Part shown: in pieces, positions 11,236 to 21,989 of the stretch
Layout: every line of letters starts with the position of its first letter
Numbering within the stretch: position 1 is the stretch's first letter
From: Stomoxys calcitrans
Lineage: Eukaryota > Arthropoda > Insecta > Diptera > Muscidae
Length of the DNA stretch: 64,000 bases
Assembly (NCBI RefSeq): GCF_963082655.1
Contig: NC_081552.1
Coordinates: 93,285,582 to 93,349,581, forward strand
Reading direction: 5' to 3'
The notes under the pieces: model-generated
What the model saw: only the letters and a program-made list of their open reading frames with translations
Told to the model about the DNA's origin: nothing
The model's database searches: none
Position numbers and translations under genes: made by a program

Positions 11236-12008
11236 TTTTTATACCCTACACCACCACTGTGGTACAGGGTATTATAAGTTTTCCCATTTGTTTGCAGCGC
11301 TAAGAAGGAGAAGAGTTATACGCATTGATAAGAATGCCGATCGACTCAGAATCACTTTCTGATTCGATTTAGCCACGTCCATCTGTCCGTCTGTGAGTCC
11401 ATGTATTCTTGTATTTAAAGGTACTGGTCGTATTTGTTGTCTAATCGTCACGAAATTTTGCACATTCCACTTTGTTGGCTCAAGGAACGAACGAACGCTG
11501 TTGATTTTGGTTCAGATTTATATATAGCTCCCATGTATATGTGTCGCCTGTTTTCCGCTTAAATGGCCGTAGTAACTACATTTTTACAGATCTGCACAAA
11601 AATTGGTGCGTATAGTTTCGTTACTGATCTTAACATATTTGCAAGATTTCATCAAAATCGGTTCATATATATGTATCGCCCGATTTGCACTTTAATGGCT
11701 GGAGTAACTACAATTTCCAACCGATCTGCACAAATTTGGCATGGATTGTTTTGTTACTGATTTTAACATATCTGCAAGAATTCATCAAAATCGGTTCAAA
11801 TTTGGATATAGCTCCCATATATATGTATCGACCAATTACCACTTAAATGGCCGTAGGAACTACAATTTTCAACCGATCTGCACAAAATTTGGCACGGATA
11901 GTTTTGTTACCGATCTTAACATATCTGCAAGATTTCATCTATATCGGTTTAGATTTGGATATAGATCCCGTATATTTGTATCGCCGGATTTGCACTTATG
12001 TGGCCGTT
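11236..12008 (+). mobile_element. Family B repeat element, copy B1, 3'-truncated
   Basis: It starts TTTTTATACCCTACACCAC. The opening itself can fold (TACCCTacacCACCACTGTGGTacAGGGTA). It has a 'cgatcgactcagaatcac' block and a short GTCC-type block, then three monomers whose TGTATCG(C/A)CC motif recurs at 11672, 11824 and 11977, that is every 152-153 bp. The 3' end is cut by reversed family A copy A2 at 12009. Confidence 0.7.
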
Positions 12009-12325
12009 CGAGTGCTAAGTTCGGCCGGCTCGAATCTTATATACCCCCCACCATGGATCGCATTTGCTAAGTTGTTATCCCGATATCTCTTCATAGGCAA
12101 ACAAAGGATAATGGATAAGAATTCCCATGCTATTGGAGCTTAACCAAGTTATAAAGCGATTGGGACCATACTTGGTTTGGCTGTTGGAGGCCAAATTGAA
12201 ATTCATTGTGCAAAATTTCAGCCAAATCGGATAAGAATTGCGGCAAGTAGTGGCTCAAGAAATAAAATCTGTTTATACAGGAGCTATAACAGGTTATGGA
12301 CCGATTCGTATGTTAAAGCTCATCG
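12009..12325 (-). mobile_element. Family A fragment, copy A2
   Basis: AGTGCTAAGTTCGGCCGGCTCGAATCTTATATACCCCCCACCATGG-type sequence, the reverse of the family A 3' end, followed by ~270 bp of diverged A sequence. It abuts the truncated B1. The rest of the element is missing. Confidence 0.65.
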
Positions 12326-13127
12326 AGAAGGCCCTTTTTTTCAAAAGATAAATTTTTTGTGATTGGTTTTAAGCGAAAAGTTATTAACAAATTCTTTAAA
12401 CCAAAATCTTCAGGGAATTTTCTTGCCAAAGAATTGTTTCGAAAGACCAACATAAAACAAAAATGATTCTGACACATAGTTCTATATGAATTTTCTCTTG
12501 ATTCTCGTTTTATCATTTTAATTAATTTAATTTTATCTGTAGAAAAAAAAAATATATAAAAATGTCTTTGAATAAAAAATTTTGCTTGTTAGTCTGAAAA
12601 ACTTTCCCAAAGAATAATTAGCAATGAAATGAAAAATTTTAAGGGCTCGGAAACACAATTTTAAAACCCAGAAATAATCACCCAGAATAATTTGAATTTT
12701 AAAATAATTATATCAAATAAAACCATTTCGTTTTTTTCTTGGAATTCCATAATTGACAATACAGTATTTAAGGCAATTGATGAGGAGCTCATAGTGATTA
12801 AGGGATGAAAATTCTAATAGAAGTTTGTTAGTTCTGTTGGCTTTGACCGTAGATTTGAGCATTTTATGCGTTGTGTAGGAAAATATTTAATGAAATTCGA
12901 CGAGTCAAATAGCAATTGTTTACAAAAAGGTGTTAAACAATTGCAATAGGTATAAAATAACTCCATTCGTGTTTCACAGTGAAATGCCCATGTTTTACAC
13001 AATTACTTTTTTGAAAAATCACAAAAATATCATTGATAATATAACACCATTTTTATTAAAATTTTATCATAAATAATGGGAATGTCCTAATGAATGAAAT
13101 CAGAAAATCTTTTTGCTTCACAATCTA
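12326..13127. other. AT-rich stretch, nothing recognised
   Basis: No open frame above 70 codons looks real, and there are no repeats apart from A/T runs. Confidence 0.35.
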
Positions 13128-13363
13128 TTGGGTTGCCCAAAAAGTAATTGCGGATTTTTTAAAAGAAAGTAAATGCATTTTTAATAAAACTTAGAATGAA
13201 CTTTAATCAAATATACTTTTTTACACTTTTTTTCTAAAGCAAGCTAAAAGTAACAGCTGATAACTGACAGAAGAAAGAATGCAATTACAGAGTCACAAGC
13301 TGTGAAAAAATTTGTCAACGCCAACAATATGAAAATTCCTCAAATACTTTTTGGGCAACCCAA
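13128..13363 (+). mobile_element. 236-bp mariner-type MITE, copy 1
   Basis: Terminal inverted repeats starting TTGGGTTGCCCAAAAAGTA, flanked by TA at 13126-13127 and 13364-13365. The interior is non-coding and is shared with the copy at 54369-54602. The GGTTGCCCAAAAAGTAATT-type terminus and TA duplication place it with mariner elements. Confidence 0.85.
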
Positions 13364-13984
13364 TATTATCTACCAAAAGTAATCGTGAAAATATTAATTT
13401 TCACTATGAAACACGAACATAATATCCACCTTAAGTAAGGAAACGTGTAAAATAATATTAGTCAGCAGACTATGTCTATGAGAGCAAGATTTATATACAC
13501 TTATATACACGTTTGCCACTAGGTCATTTGACATCAATTGGTGGGCAAAAAAAGGAAAAAGTTTACAAATGCAATAATATAGAAATCTCTTTGTGTTTTT
13601 GATTTTTAGTTCTACCAACTTTTCTTATTTTATTTCCTATAAATTAGGAACACTTTAGGACTTATAAAGACATGATGGAAATTATAAGCATATACGACAA
13701 TAGTTGGATGTTGGATCATCGGGCCCGAGCCCGTTCTTAGTAAAAATATTAATGAAATTTTTTCTAAAAAAATTTTTATGATATCTTTCTAAAGACAAAA
13801 TTTCAGCGTAATATTAACTTATGACAGAACTTGTCTTTATTTAAGACAAAATTTCATTAAAAATTTTTCTTAAGACAAAATTTTATTAATATTTTTCTAA
13901 AGACTACATTTTAAGTTATGAGATGTCTGCAGGTTTTGATAGAAAAGTCAGCAAAATAAACAAATCTAATTTGAAATTCTTATT
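13364..13984. other. AT-rich low-complexity stretch
   Basis: From 13745 to 13915 there are repeated 'aagacaaaattt...attaatatttttct' variants, a diverged short tandem pattern. No gene is seen. Confidence 0.45.
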
Positions 13985-14114
13985 GTAGCCGTTGAGTGGA
14001 GTGGACGTGTTTTTATTTATTTTGCTCCTCAAAGAAAACAAAAATAGATCCGTATTTCGAAATAGGTACTACCTATTACGAAAAAATTTTAAAGCCTTTT
14101 GGAGTAGGCTAGAA

Positions 14115-15410
14115 ATGGACTCCAAAGACTCAACAGGTGCGGCGGTGACGTCAGACCCTAGCGTGTTGTCCTCCCCTCCTATAGGTGTGGGTGCCTTGGC
14201 ACCTGTAGTCGAGAGTAATGCTTCAATCGCACAACTAGTCGCCAGACTAATTAATGGAGAAGAGACGGATAAACCAGAGAGATGCACAGTTCGTCCCCAG
14301 CCTTTAAGTAAAGGTGGTGTTTCTGACTTGGATTCAGACAGCGACGGTGTCAATGAAACAGTCATCGCTGCCGAATTGAGAGATGGGCGCATCGGGATGA
14401 TGGCTGAAGTGAGTGATGGCTTTGTAAAGCTCACAATCAGACCGAGAAAGCGATCCGGTGCACGACGAAAGAGACAGAGGAGTATGGACCGGCAGCGTTA
14501 TCGGGCGAATGTGCAGGATGCTGGAAGGGATAGAACTGACTTTCCAAGCACTTCTACGGAAGCTGGAAAAAGAATCAGATCTCTCGAAGAGCATAACACT
14601 GCTAAAATGCTGAAGAAGATAAAGAGCTCCCCGCTTTCAAGTACTCTGGGAAAACCACGCCAGCCATCCCGCAATGAAGACTCCAGACCGTATCTTGTGG
14701 AGGTAGACAAAGTCGGAACAGGAACGAAGGAAGCGCGCAAGGCCCCTGAGTCTTCATGGAGGAGTGTGACTTCCAATAGGAGGCCACAGCCATCACAGAA
14801 GGGGAAGATGGTCGCCGAGAATGGTAAGGGCCGCCCTCTAACTCCAAAGTGGCAAGGAAGCACAACAGAAATGAGCTGACTTATGCAGTCATCAATATCG
14901 GCTGTGCATCCGGGAGGATTCCACCCAATCATCGGGCCCAAGTGGAGGATCTGGTTAATGATCGGATTTTCGAACATATGTGGAACTCTGTAGAGGGCCC
15001 ATCCATACAAATGATGAGCTGCGAGTATAGAGGGGACATCTTTACGCTGCCTTTTGCGTCGGCGGAATCCATTGATACCGTCAAACAGCTCATCGGAAGT
15101 TTCCATACTCTCTGGGGCGCAAAGATCGACCTGGTGAAAAAGATGGATATCCCCCAGCTCACAAAGGCGACGGTCTTCATCAAGGGATGGGGCAGTAAAT
15201 ATGCGACGGAACGCATGTTGGGATTCTTGGGCAAGCAAAACTAAGGTTTGGTCGCAGAGAAGTGGTAGGTCTTCCGCAGGGAGGAGAAGGGGGAAGGAAC
15301 TATCCTTGTGGTTGGCATTGATCAAGTCTCCGTGACGAGTTTGGCTAAGACTAAAGGCATGGCGCACTACGGGAGCAAAGCTGTCTTTTTCAAGATTGGG
15401 AAGACTAGGA
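14115..15410 (+). pseudogene. LINE1 ORF1 protein remnant, DUF4780-like domain
   Basis: The likely start is the ATG at 14115 (MDSKDSTGAAVTSDPS); upstream codons in that frame look like 5' UTR. The first ~250 residues are Ser/Pro/Arg-rich with a basic patch (RPRKRSGARRKRQRS, encoded near 14440-14485) that could bind nucleic acid. After a frameshift near 14850 the frame NELTYAVINIGCASG to GWGSKYATE (14865-15240) reads like the DUF4780 domain common in fly retroelement ORF1 proteins. A further shift at 15241-15290 leads to ILVVGIDQVSVTSLAKTKG (15300-15360). The known role of such proteins is RNA binding in the retrotransposition particle. The DUF assignment is from memory of the family. Confidence 0.6.
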
Positions 15411-16025
15411 TAGGCAGAAATTCTCATTTTGAGACATCAGGCCGAGCAGTGGCAGGCCACTCAACACCGCACAACGAGTAGGGGGCCTACAACGAAATAA
15501 GCACGTCATCTCCAATATTGGAAAGACTAGGATAAGCAAAGATCCTAATACTAAAATATCAGGCAGTGCAGTGGCGAGAGACCCAACACAGCCCAACAAA
15601 CAGGAACCCGATGACGGACCCATCACCAACTTCAAGATTCGCAATACTGGGATAGGTAAAGATCCTAATATTGAAACATTAGGCAGCGCAGCGACAGGAG
15701 TTTCAATGAAATCCAACGAAACAGGGAGCCGATGATGGTACCATACCCCAACTCCCAAGAAGCCCATTTACTTAGGATTTGGAAGGCAAAGATCATTGTA
15801 TTGAAACATAAGGCAGTACATGGAAAGGAAACCCAATAAAGCTTACCGAACAGGGACCCGACGATGGAACCATTACCGACTTTATAAAGGGTCGGAAGAC
15901 TAGACTAGGCAAAGAACCTAAAACGATGACATCAGGCAGTGTAGTGCCAGGAGAGTCAATGCAGTCTAAAGAACAGGGAGCAGACGATAAAATCATCACT
16001 TACTCTTAAGATGCCCATTTACTGG
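15408..16025 (+). repeat. Five ~120-bp tandem units encoding 40-residue repeats in LINE1 ORF1
   Basis: Units begin near 15408, 15530, 15650, 15775 and 15899, each with 'actaggataggcaaagatcctaa'-like starts, 'acatcaggcagtgcagtgg' in the middle and 'gggacccgatgatgga' near the end. The period is about 120-125 bp, a multiple of three. Unit 2 is open for 40 codons (TRISKDPN... ending TNFKIRN), so the array probably encoded a repetitive C-terminal tail of ORF1. Units now carry stops and indels. Confidence 0.7.
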
Positions 16026-16029
16026 AGGA

Positions 16030-16880
16030 TCAATGATTGAGGTAATATAGATAAACCTTCACCGGAGCGAAACTGCTGCACACGTTCTGATGGAGAAAAT
16101 CAGCAAGGGCAAGATTCATATTGCCTTAATTCAGGAGCCAGTTTCTGGACTGAACCATATTAACTACCAATTATTCTGTGCTAACACTGTTACTCGGCCC
16201 AGGACCTGCGTTATTTGTCATAAACATTTGAATTGTAGATTTTCCCCAGAGTTATCAACAACAACAGTCGTGAGACAGGGAGAGGGTGGAGCATACCTGG
16301 CATTACTCTATCTGCCTTTCGACTCTTCGACACCGCCACCCACGACGGAGCTGCAACGGCTGGTGAGGAAAGCGGAACAGTTAGAAAACGAGGTACTAAT
16401 AGGGAGCGATGCGAACTCTCACCACATTTCGTGGAGTAGTACCAACACTAACAAGCGGGGCCTGGCAGAGTTCTTAAATAATAACGACCTAATAACACTT
16501 AATATTGGTAACACTGCTGCCTTTGTTAATAGGATTAGGGAGGAGGTATTAGATGTGACAATATGTTCGGAAAATCTTTCAGGAGAAGGTTCAGGATTGG
16601 AGGGCCTCCATGGAACACTCTTTCTCTGACCATCACTACATTAGGTTTAGAATAGCACGGCCAGTGCCGAATCCGATAAGCTTCCGGAATAAGTTGAGAA
16701 CCAACTGGACAAAATTCGGAAGGCTACTCAGAAGAAGACATAGGCAAGATAACTTAGATTGTGCAAGCATAGAAGACATTGACGAAAATGTCAACAGGAT
16801 AGCGAGTGCACTGGTGGGGTCCTTCGAAGATAGTTGTCCTCTTCGGGATAGGAAATCAGCTCAAGAAAAACCGTGAATGA
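16030..16880 (+). pseudogene. LINE1 ORF2 N-terminus: AP-type endonuclease domain remnant
   Basis: ATG at 16030 is followed by an in-frame TAG at about 16045, where related elements have Gln. After it, IHIALIQEP (16114 on) carries the catalytic Glu. The motif IGSDANSHHISW (16399-16434) corresponds to the GDFNAHH block, LDVTICSENL (16548 on) to the next, and after a frameshift FSDHHYIRF (16622-16648) to the terminal SDH block. This domain nicks the target to prime reverse transcription. It is shortened in the middle and frameshifted, so inactive. Confidence 0.8.
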
Positions 16881-17202
16881 CCGGGGAGATTCGCAATATT
16901 GAGAAAGAGGTCCGTAGACTTTTTAGCAGAGCACGTTGTAAAAAAGCGGAAGTTTTAAGTATTACACACGGCTCAAGGAATACAATAAGATTACCAGAGC
17001 GGCAAAACATGCCTCCTGGAAGCTTTTCTGCGATCAGGTCGATAGCGCTAAAGACGCCGCCAAGATAAAAGTTTCTCTCCAAAACACATGTCCAAACTGA
17101 AACTTTAGTAGACGACATGGGAGTGAGAGCAGAGACAACGGAGGACATGTTCAGGCTTTTGATGAAAACACATTTTCCATAGGATACGAAGGGACTGGCC
17201 AT

Positions 17203-18161
17203 ATGTTCTACAGCGTGCCTAGGACTTGCATATACTCCGAAAGCCTGGCAGGAGGTAAGAGTGGTGTTTATACCCAAGCCCGGCAAGGCAAGTTATGCGA
17301 CACCAAAGGCCTACAGACCAATAAGCCTTACGTCTTTTCTACTCAAAACCATAAAACGTATTGTGGACACCATAATAAAGAGTAGGTCATTCAACGAACT
17401 GTTTAAATACAAACAGCTTGCCTATGGTAAGGGAAGGTCGGTGGAGACTGCCCTGCACAAGGTTGTGCATAAAATAGAAGAATCTTTCGATGCCGAAACG
17501 TACACCCTGGCGGTAAGTATCGATATCGAGGGGGCTTTTAACAATGTGCGGACCGACACACTGATCTAATCCTTAGACCAGTACTCTCTAAAGATCCGGT
17601 CATTAGAGACTGGATAAACCATATGCTAAGGAACAGGTGGATAAATTGTGTGTCCCATGACATAAATATAAGGGAGAATATTGCACAAGGCACGCCACAA
17701 GGGGACATTTTATCGCCACTCCTATGGGTGACCACCATAAACGACCTATTACGGATGGTGAATGAGGAGGGATATGATGTTATAATACTTCTAATGGGTA
17801 AAAATCCGAACGAGCTATGCAGAAGGGCCAAAAGTGTCTTTCATATGGCATATAACTGGGGTAGACGCAGAGGTCTCAATGTTTACCCAGAGAAGACTGA
17901 AATATGCCTGTTCACGAGGAAGACGACGGTGGGCCAATTTAACGCACCACGTTTCCTCAATAAGACGATTTCGATATTTGACAAGGTCAAATACTTAGGT
18001 ATGATCTTAGACAGGAAACTGAATTGGAAGTGTTACCTTCAGGAGCGTACTGAGAATGCTCACAAATGTTGGAGACTATGTAGACGAGCCGTAGGCTCGA
18101 AATGGGGCCTGAATCCGAGGATAGTCCACTGGCTCCACAGGAGCGTAATTAGACCAATACA
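17203..18161 (+). pseudogene. LINE1 reverse transcriptase remnant lacking the YADD motif
   Basis: Visible blocks: IPKPGKASY and AYRPISLTSFLLKT (17267-17350), RSVETALHKVV (17434 on), motif A LAVSIDIEGAFNNV (17506-17547), then a frameshift and motif B GTPQGDILSPLLW (17689-17727). Where motif C (YADD) should follow GYDVI the sequence runs straight into ILLMGK (about 17785), so the catalytic aspartates have been deleted. GLNVYPEKTEICLFTRK and KYLGMILDRKLNW follow. The frame stops at the LINE2 insertion after RSVIRPI (18161). Confidence 0.85.
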
Positions 18162-18393
18162 GCACTCGCGAATCGTTTTTTTCCCACCATGTCTTTCTTT
18201 TATGTCTTTCTGCTTGTGGTGTATGCGTTGCCCCTTTCCTTTCTCGCTTCGTGTGCTCTGTTTGAAGCTCTTGTCGCTGTCATCCCGCTGTTTAAGGCAT
18301 AACACTAAACAGTAGGGGTATTCGCGGCGATAAGAGAGCAGGTTTGAATACACGGTACACATTGATAACGTTTAATTTTTCTGATTGGCACAA

Positions 18394-19657
18394 TGTTTGG
18401 TGAGTTTAGAATACATTTTGCCAACATACGAGGGTTACAAACCTTTTCCCATGTTAATTATCATCGACCTGATGTCCTCGCTTTATGTGAAACCCAGGTG
18501 GGTGAGGATTCTGATCCACAGGATTTTCACATTCAAGGGTATCACACTCTATCTCTTATTTCATCCCCCACAGAGGCCTTGTGACGTAAATGCTGCTGCC
18601 GAAATGGTGCAGAAAGTAATATTAATAGGAATGAGATGGTTCATTCCGACCAAGAATTTATCGGTTAAATCAAAAGTTAAAATTTGGTTTAACCGGGCAT
18701 GGAGAGATGCTGTCAGATTAAAAGAGGATGCATTTGTGCCAATACCGAAATGCTGCGCACATAGGCAAGAACTTCGTGTGCCAGAGTACTTAGACACGAA
18801 AAGCTTCTTTACGAACAGCGTCTTCGTGCCAAAGTTATTGATTCTCCGAGGGGAAGCATGAGTTTCTGGTCATTCGTAAAAAGAGTAAAGGGCAACCCAT
18901 CGGCAATCCCAACTCTTTTTAAAGATGATCAGCTATTCACTGACCCGGTTGATAAGGCCAACCTACTGGCTGAAATATTTGCAGGAAATTCTTCCTTGCC
19001 GTTTATCAATCAACCACTCCCAGTGATTGATAGTGTACCTAGTTCGATGCCTCCGATATTCTTTCGATCACTTGAAGTTAAAAGGGTCCTTGCGGATCTC
19101 GACGTTAATAAATTTGCGGGCCCGGACGGTATATCAACACTTGTCCTTTATAAGTGTTCTTCGACGCTTGCTCCTCCATAACGCAACCTTTTCAACGGTG
19201 CGGGAGTTTTCCCGGCGCGTTGAAAGGTTGCGAACGTTCAGCCCATCCCCAAAAAAGGTGGGGCAAACAACCCTGCGAATTACCGGCTAATTGCGATATG
19301 CTCCGCTCCCTCCAAGGTTATGGAGAGTATGGTTCACCATCATCTTGTCAGATACTTATAATCCAATGGCCTTCTTAGCGACAGACAGTATGGGTTCCCC
19401 AGAACGATGGAGTCGCTCTATCCACCAGTTTGGTGAGAGTAAGGTCGTGGCTCTGGATATCTCCAAGGCATTTGATAGGGTCTGTCACGGTGCACTTTTA
19501 TCAAAGCTTGTCGCTTTTGATGTCGGTAATAACTTTGTTCGATTTGTATCGAGTTTTCTCAGAGATCGCACTATACGAGTTGTTGTAGATGGGTTCTCAT
19601 CAGGTGAGTATACATTGACCTCAGGTGTGCCACAAAGCTCTGTCCTTTCCCCTTCCC
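18394..19657 (+). pseudogene. LINE2 endonuclease start plus first half of reverse transcriptase
   Basis: MFGEFRIHFANIRGLQ (18394 on) with VLALCETQV carries the N-terminal Asn and Glu blocks of the AP endonuclease. About 60 codons later the sequence jumps to the endonuclease-RT linker (WFNRAWRDAVRLKED, 18680 on). RT blocks: KFAGPDGIS (19110 on), frameshifted PIPKKGG/NPANYRLIAICS (19240-19310), motif A VVALDISKAFDRV (19444-19482), motif B SGVPQSSVLSPSLF (19621-19662), where the usual PQG is PQS. The frame is then cut by A3. Confidence 0.75.
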
Positions 19658-21156
19658 TTTTTATACCCTCCACCATAAGATGGGGGGTATACTAATTTCG
19701 TCATTCTGTTTGTAACTACTCGAAATATTCGTCTGAGACCCCTTAAAGTATATATATTCTTGATCGTCGTGACATTTTATGTCGATCTAGCCATGTCCGT
19801 CCGTCTGTCCGTCCGTGCGTCCGTCCGTCCGTCTGTGTGTCGAAAGCACGCTAACTTCCGAAGGAGTAAAGCTAGCCGCTTGAAATTTTGCACAAATACT
19901 TCTTATTAGTGTAGGTCGGTTGGTATTGTAAATGGGCTATATCGGTCCATGTTTTGATATAGCTGCCATATAAACCTATCTTGGGTCTTGACTTCTTGAG
20001 CCTCTAGAGTGCGCAATTCTTATCCCATTGGAATGAAATTTTGCACGACGTGTTTTGTTATGACATCCAACAACTGTGCCAAGTATAGTTCAAATCGGTC
20101 CATAACCTGATATAGCTGCCATACAAACCGATCTTGGGTCTTGACTTCTTGAGCCTCTAGCGTGCGCAATTCTTACCCGATCAGAATGAAATTTTGCACG
20201 ACGTGTTTTGTTACGATATCCAACAACTGTGCCAAGTATGGTTCAAATCGGTCCATAACCTGATATAGCTGCCATATAAACCGATCTTGGGTCTTGACTT
20301 CTTGAGCCTCTAGAGGGCGCAATTCTTATCCGAATGAAATGAAATTTCGCACGACGTGTGTTGTTACGATATCCAACAACTGTGCCAAGTGTGGTTCAAA
20401 TCGGTCCATAACCTGATATAGCTGCCATATAAACCGATCTTTGGTCTTGACTTCTTGAGCCTCTAGAGGGCACAATTATTATCCGATTTGAATGAATTTT
20501 TGCACGAAGTATTTCGTTATGATATCCAACAACTGCGCCAAGTATGGTTGAAATCGGTCAATAACCTGATATAGCTGCCATATAAACCGATCTTGGGTCT
20601 TGACTTCTTGAGCCTCTAGAGGGCGCAATTCTTATCCGATTTGAATGAATTTTTGCACGAAGTATTTCGTTATGATATCCAACAACTGTGCCAAGTATGG
20701 TTCAAATCGGTCTATAACCTGATATAGCTGCCATATAAACCGATCTGGGATCTTGACTTCTTGACCCCTAGAAGTTGCAATTAGTATCCGATATGCCTGA
20801 AATTTTGTACGACGGATCCTCTCATGACCATCAACAAACGTGTTTCTTATGGTCTGAATCGGTCTATAGCCCGATACAGATCCCATATAAATCGTTCTCT
20901 CTATTTTACTTCGTGAGCCCCAATGGGCGCAATTCTTATACGAATTGGCTGAAATTTTACACAGGTCTCCAACATATAATTTAATTGTGGTCCGAAACGG
21001 ACCATATCTTGATATCGTTTTAATAGCAGAGCAACTCTTTTCTTATATCCTTTCTTTTGCCGAAGAAGAGATGCCGGAAAAAGGACTCGACAAATGCGAT
21101 CCATGGTGGAGGGTATATAAGATTCGGCCCGGCCGAACTTAGCACGCTTTTACTTG
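19658..21156 (+). mobile_element. Family A repeat element, copy A3, inserted in LINE2 RT
   Basis: It begins TTTTTATACCCTCCACCAT and ends CACGCTTTTACTTG. It holds the TATATATTCTTGATCGTCG block, a GTCC tetranucleotide block (19797-19832), about six 153-bp monomers, then GGTGGAGGGTATATAAG and the palindrome TTCGGCCCGGCCGAA (21124-21138). The interrupted LINE2 frame reads SPSLF before and IFIDDLLGK after, so both boundaries fall in the T tract and no clear target duplication is needed. Confidence 0.9.
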
Positions 21157-21955
21157 TTTTTATTTTCATTGACGATCTTTTGGGTAAGATTTCGAATCCA
21201 GTCTACTCATTTGCCGATGACAGTAGTCTGTGTATTGTAATTCATATTCATTCGACCAAAAAATTGTGGACAGGAGGCGCATAATGGATAAGACGCTTTC
21301 CGAGGATTTGTTGGTCATTTCCGAGTGGGGTAGAATGAACCGAGTAGATTTTCTTGTCTCACATGCGATTCTCTGACCCACTATAATCGTCGATACATAT
21401 CGACAGTATAGATATTGAACAGTCAGATGCTCTTGATGTTCTGGGCATGAAGATACAATGTGATGTCCGTTGGTCAAAACACGTATTCGAAGTGTCGAAA
21501 GAAGCATTCAAGTGTTTGGGCTTTCTTAAACGGTGCAAGAAATATTTCACCTCTTCTAATCTTCTCAATATCTATACTACATACATCAGGCCGAGGATGG
21601 AATATAATTCTCATATATGGGCAGGAGCTCCAAAATCATACTTGGAGCTACTTGACCGGATTCAACGGAGAGCGATGGTGTTGATTGGGGACAGTAGGGT
21701 ATCCAACTTTATTACTTCTCTTGAACATCGTCGGAATGTGGGTAGCGTTGTATTGCTCTTTCGTTATTTTCATGGCGTGTGTTCCAGGGATACCAGGAAT
21801 ACACGACTTGCCAGGAACTCACACCCGTTTGTAATTGATTGGCCAGTCGACCGAACCATGCATTACCGAGAAAATTCATTTTTCGCCCGAGCCATTCGCA
21901 TGTGGAATAAACACTACTCCCTTTTTCCACCTTCCAACCCTTTACTTTTCTAATT
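21157..21955 (+). pseudogene. LINE2 reverse transcriptase, second half
   Basis: Continues the RT cut by A3: IDDLLGKISNPVYSFADDSS with motif C FADD (21170-21230), then frameshifts and stops to 21430, then DVLGMKIQCDVRWSKHV (21433 on) and the thumb/C-terminal part YIRPRMEYNSHIWAGAP (21580-21630), IQRRAMVLIGD and FARAIRMWNKH. The C-terminal wording is typical of Jockey/CR1-type elements. Inactive. Confidence 0.8.
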
Positions 21956-21989
21956 GCCAACGCAATGCACTGCATCCCTTGCATGTTGG

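Larger units (their letters stand above)
18162..21985 (+). mobile_element. LINE2: Jockey/CR1-group non-LTR element inserted in LINE1
   Basis: Starts after LINE1 codon RPI with a 5' UTR-like stretch, then endonuclease start (18394), RT (18858-19657), family A copy A3 (19658-21156), RT continuation (21170-21955). LINE1 sequence resumes near 21990 with its pre-RNase H region. It is internally deleted (most of the endonuclease is gone) and frameshifted. Confidence 0.75.

Noticed and set aside
14498..15427. 309-codon minus-strand frame across LINE1 ORF1
   Set aside because: Opposite strand to the recognisable ORF1 domain; shadow frame of GC-richer coding sequence.
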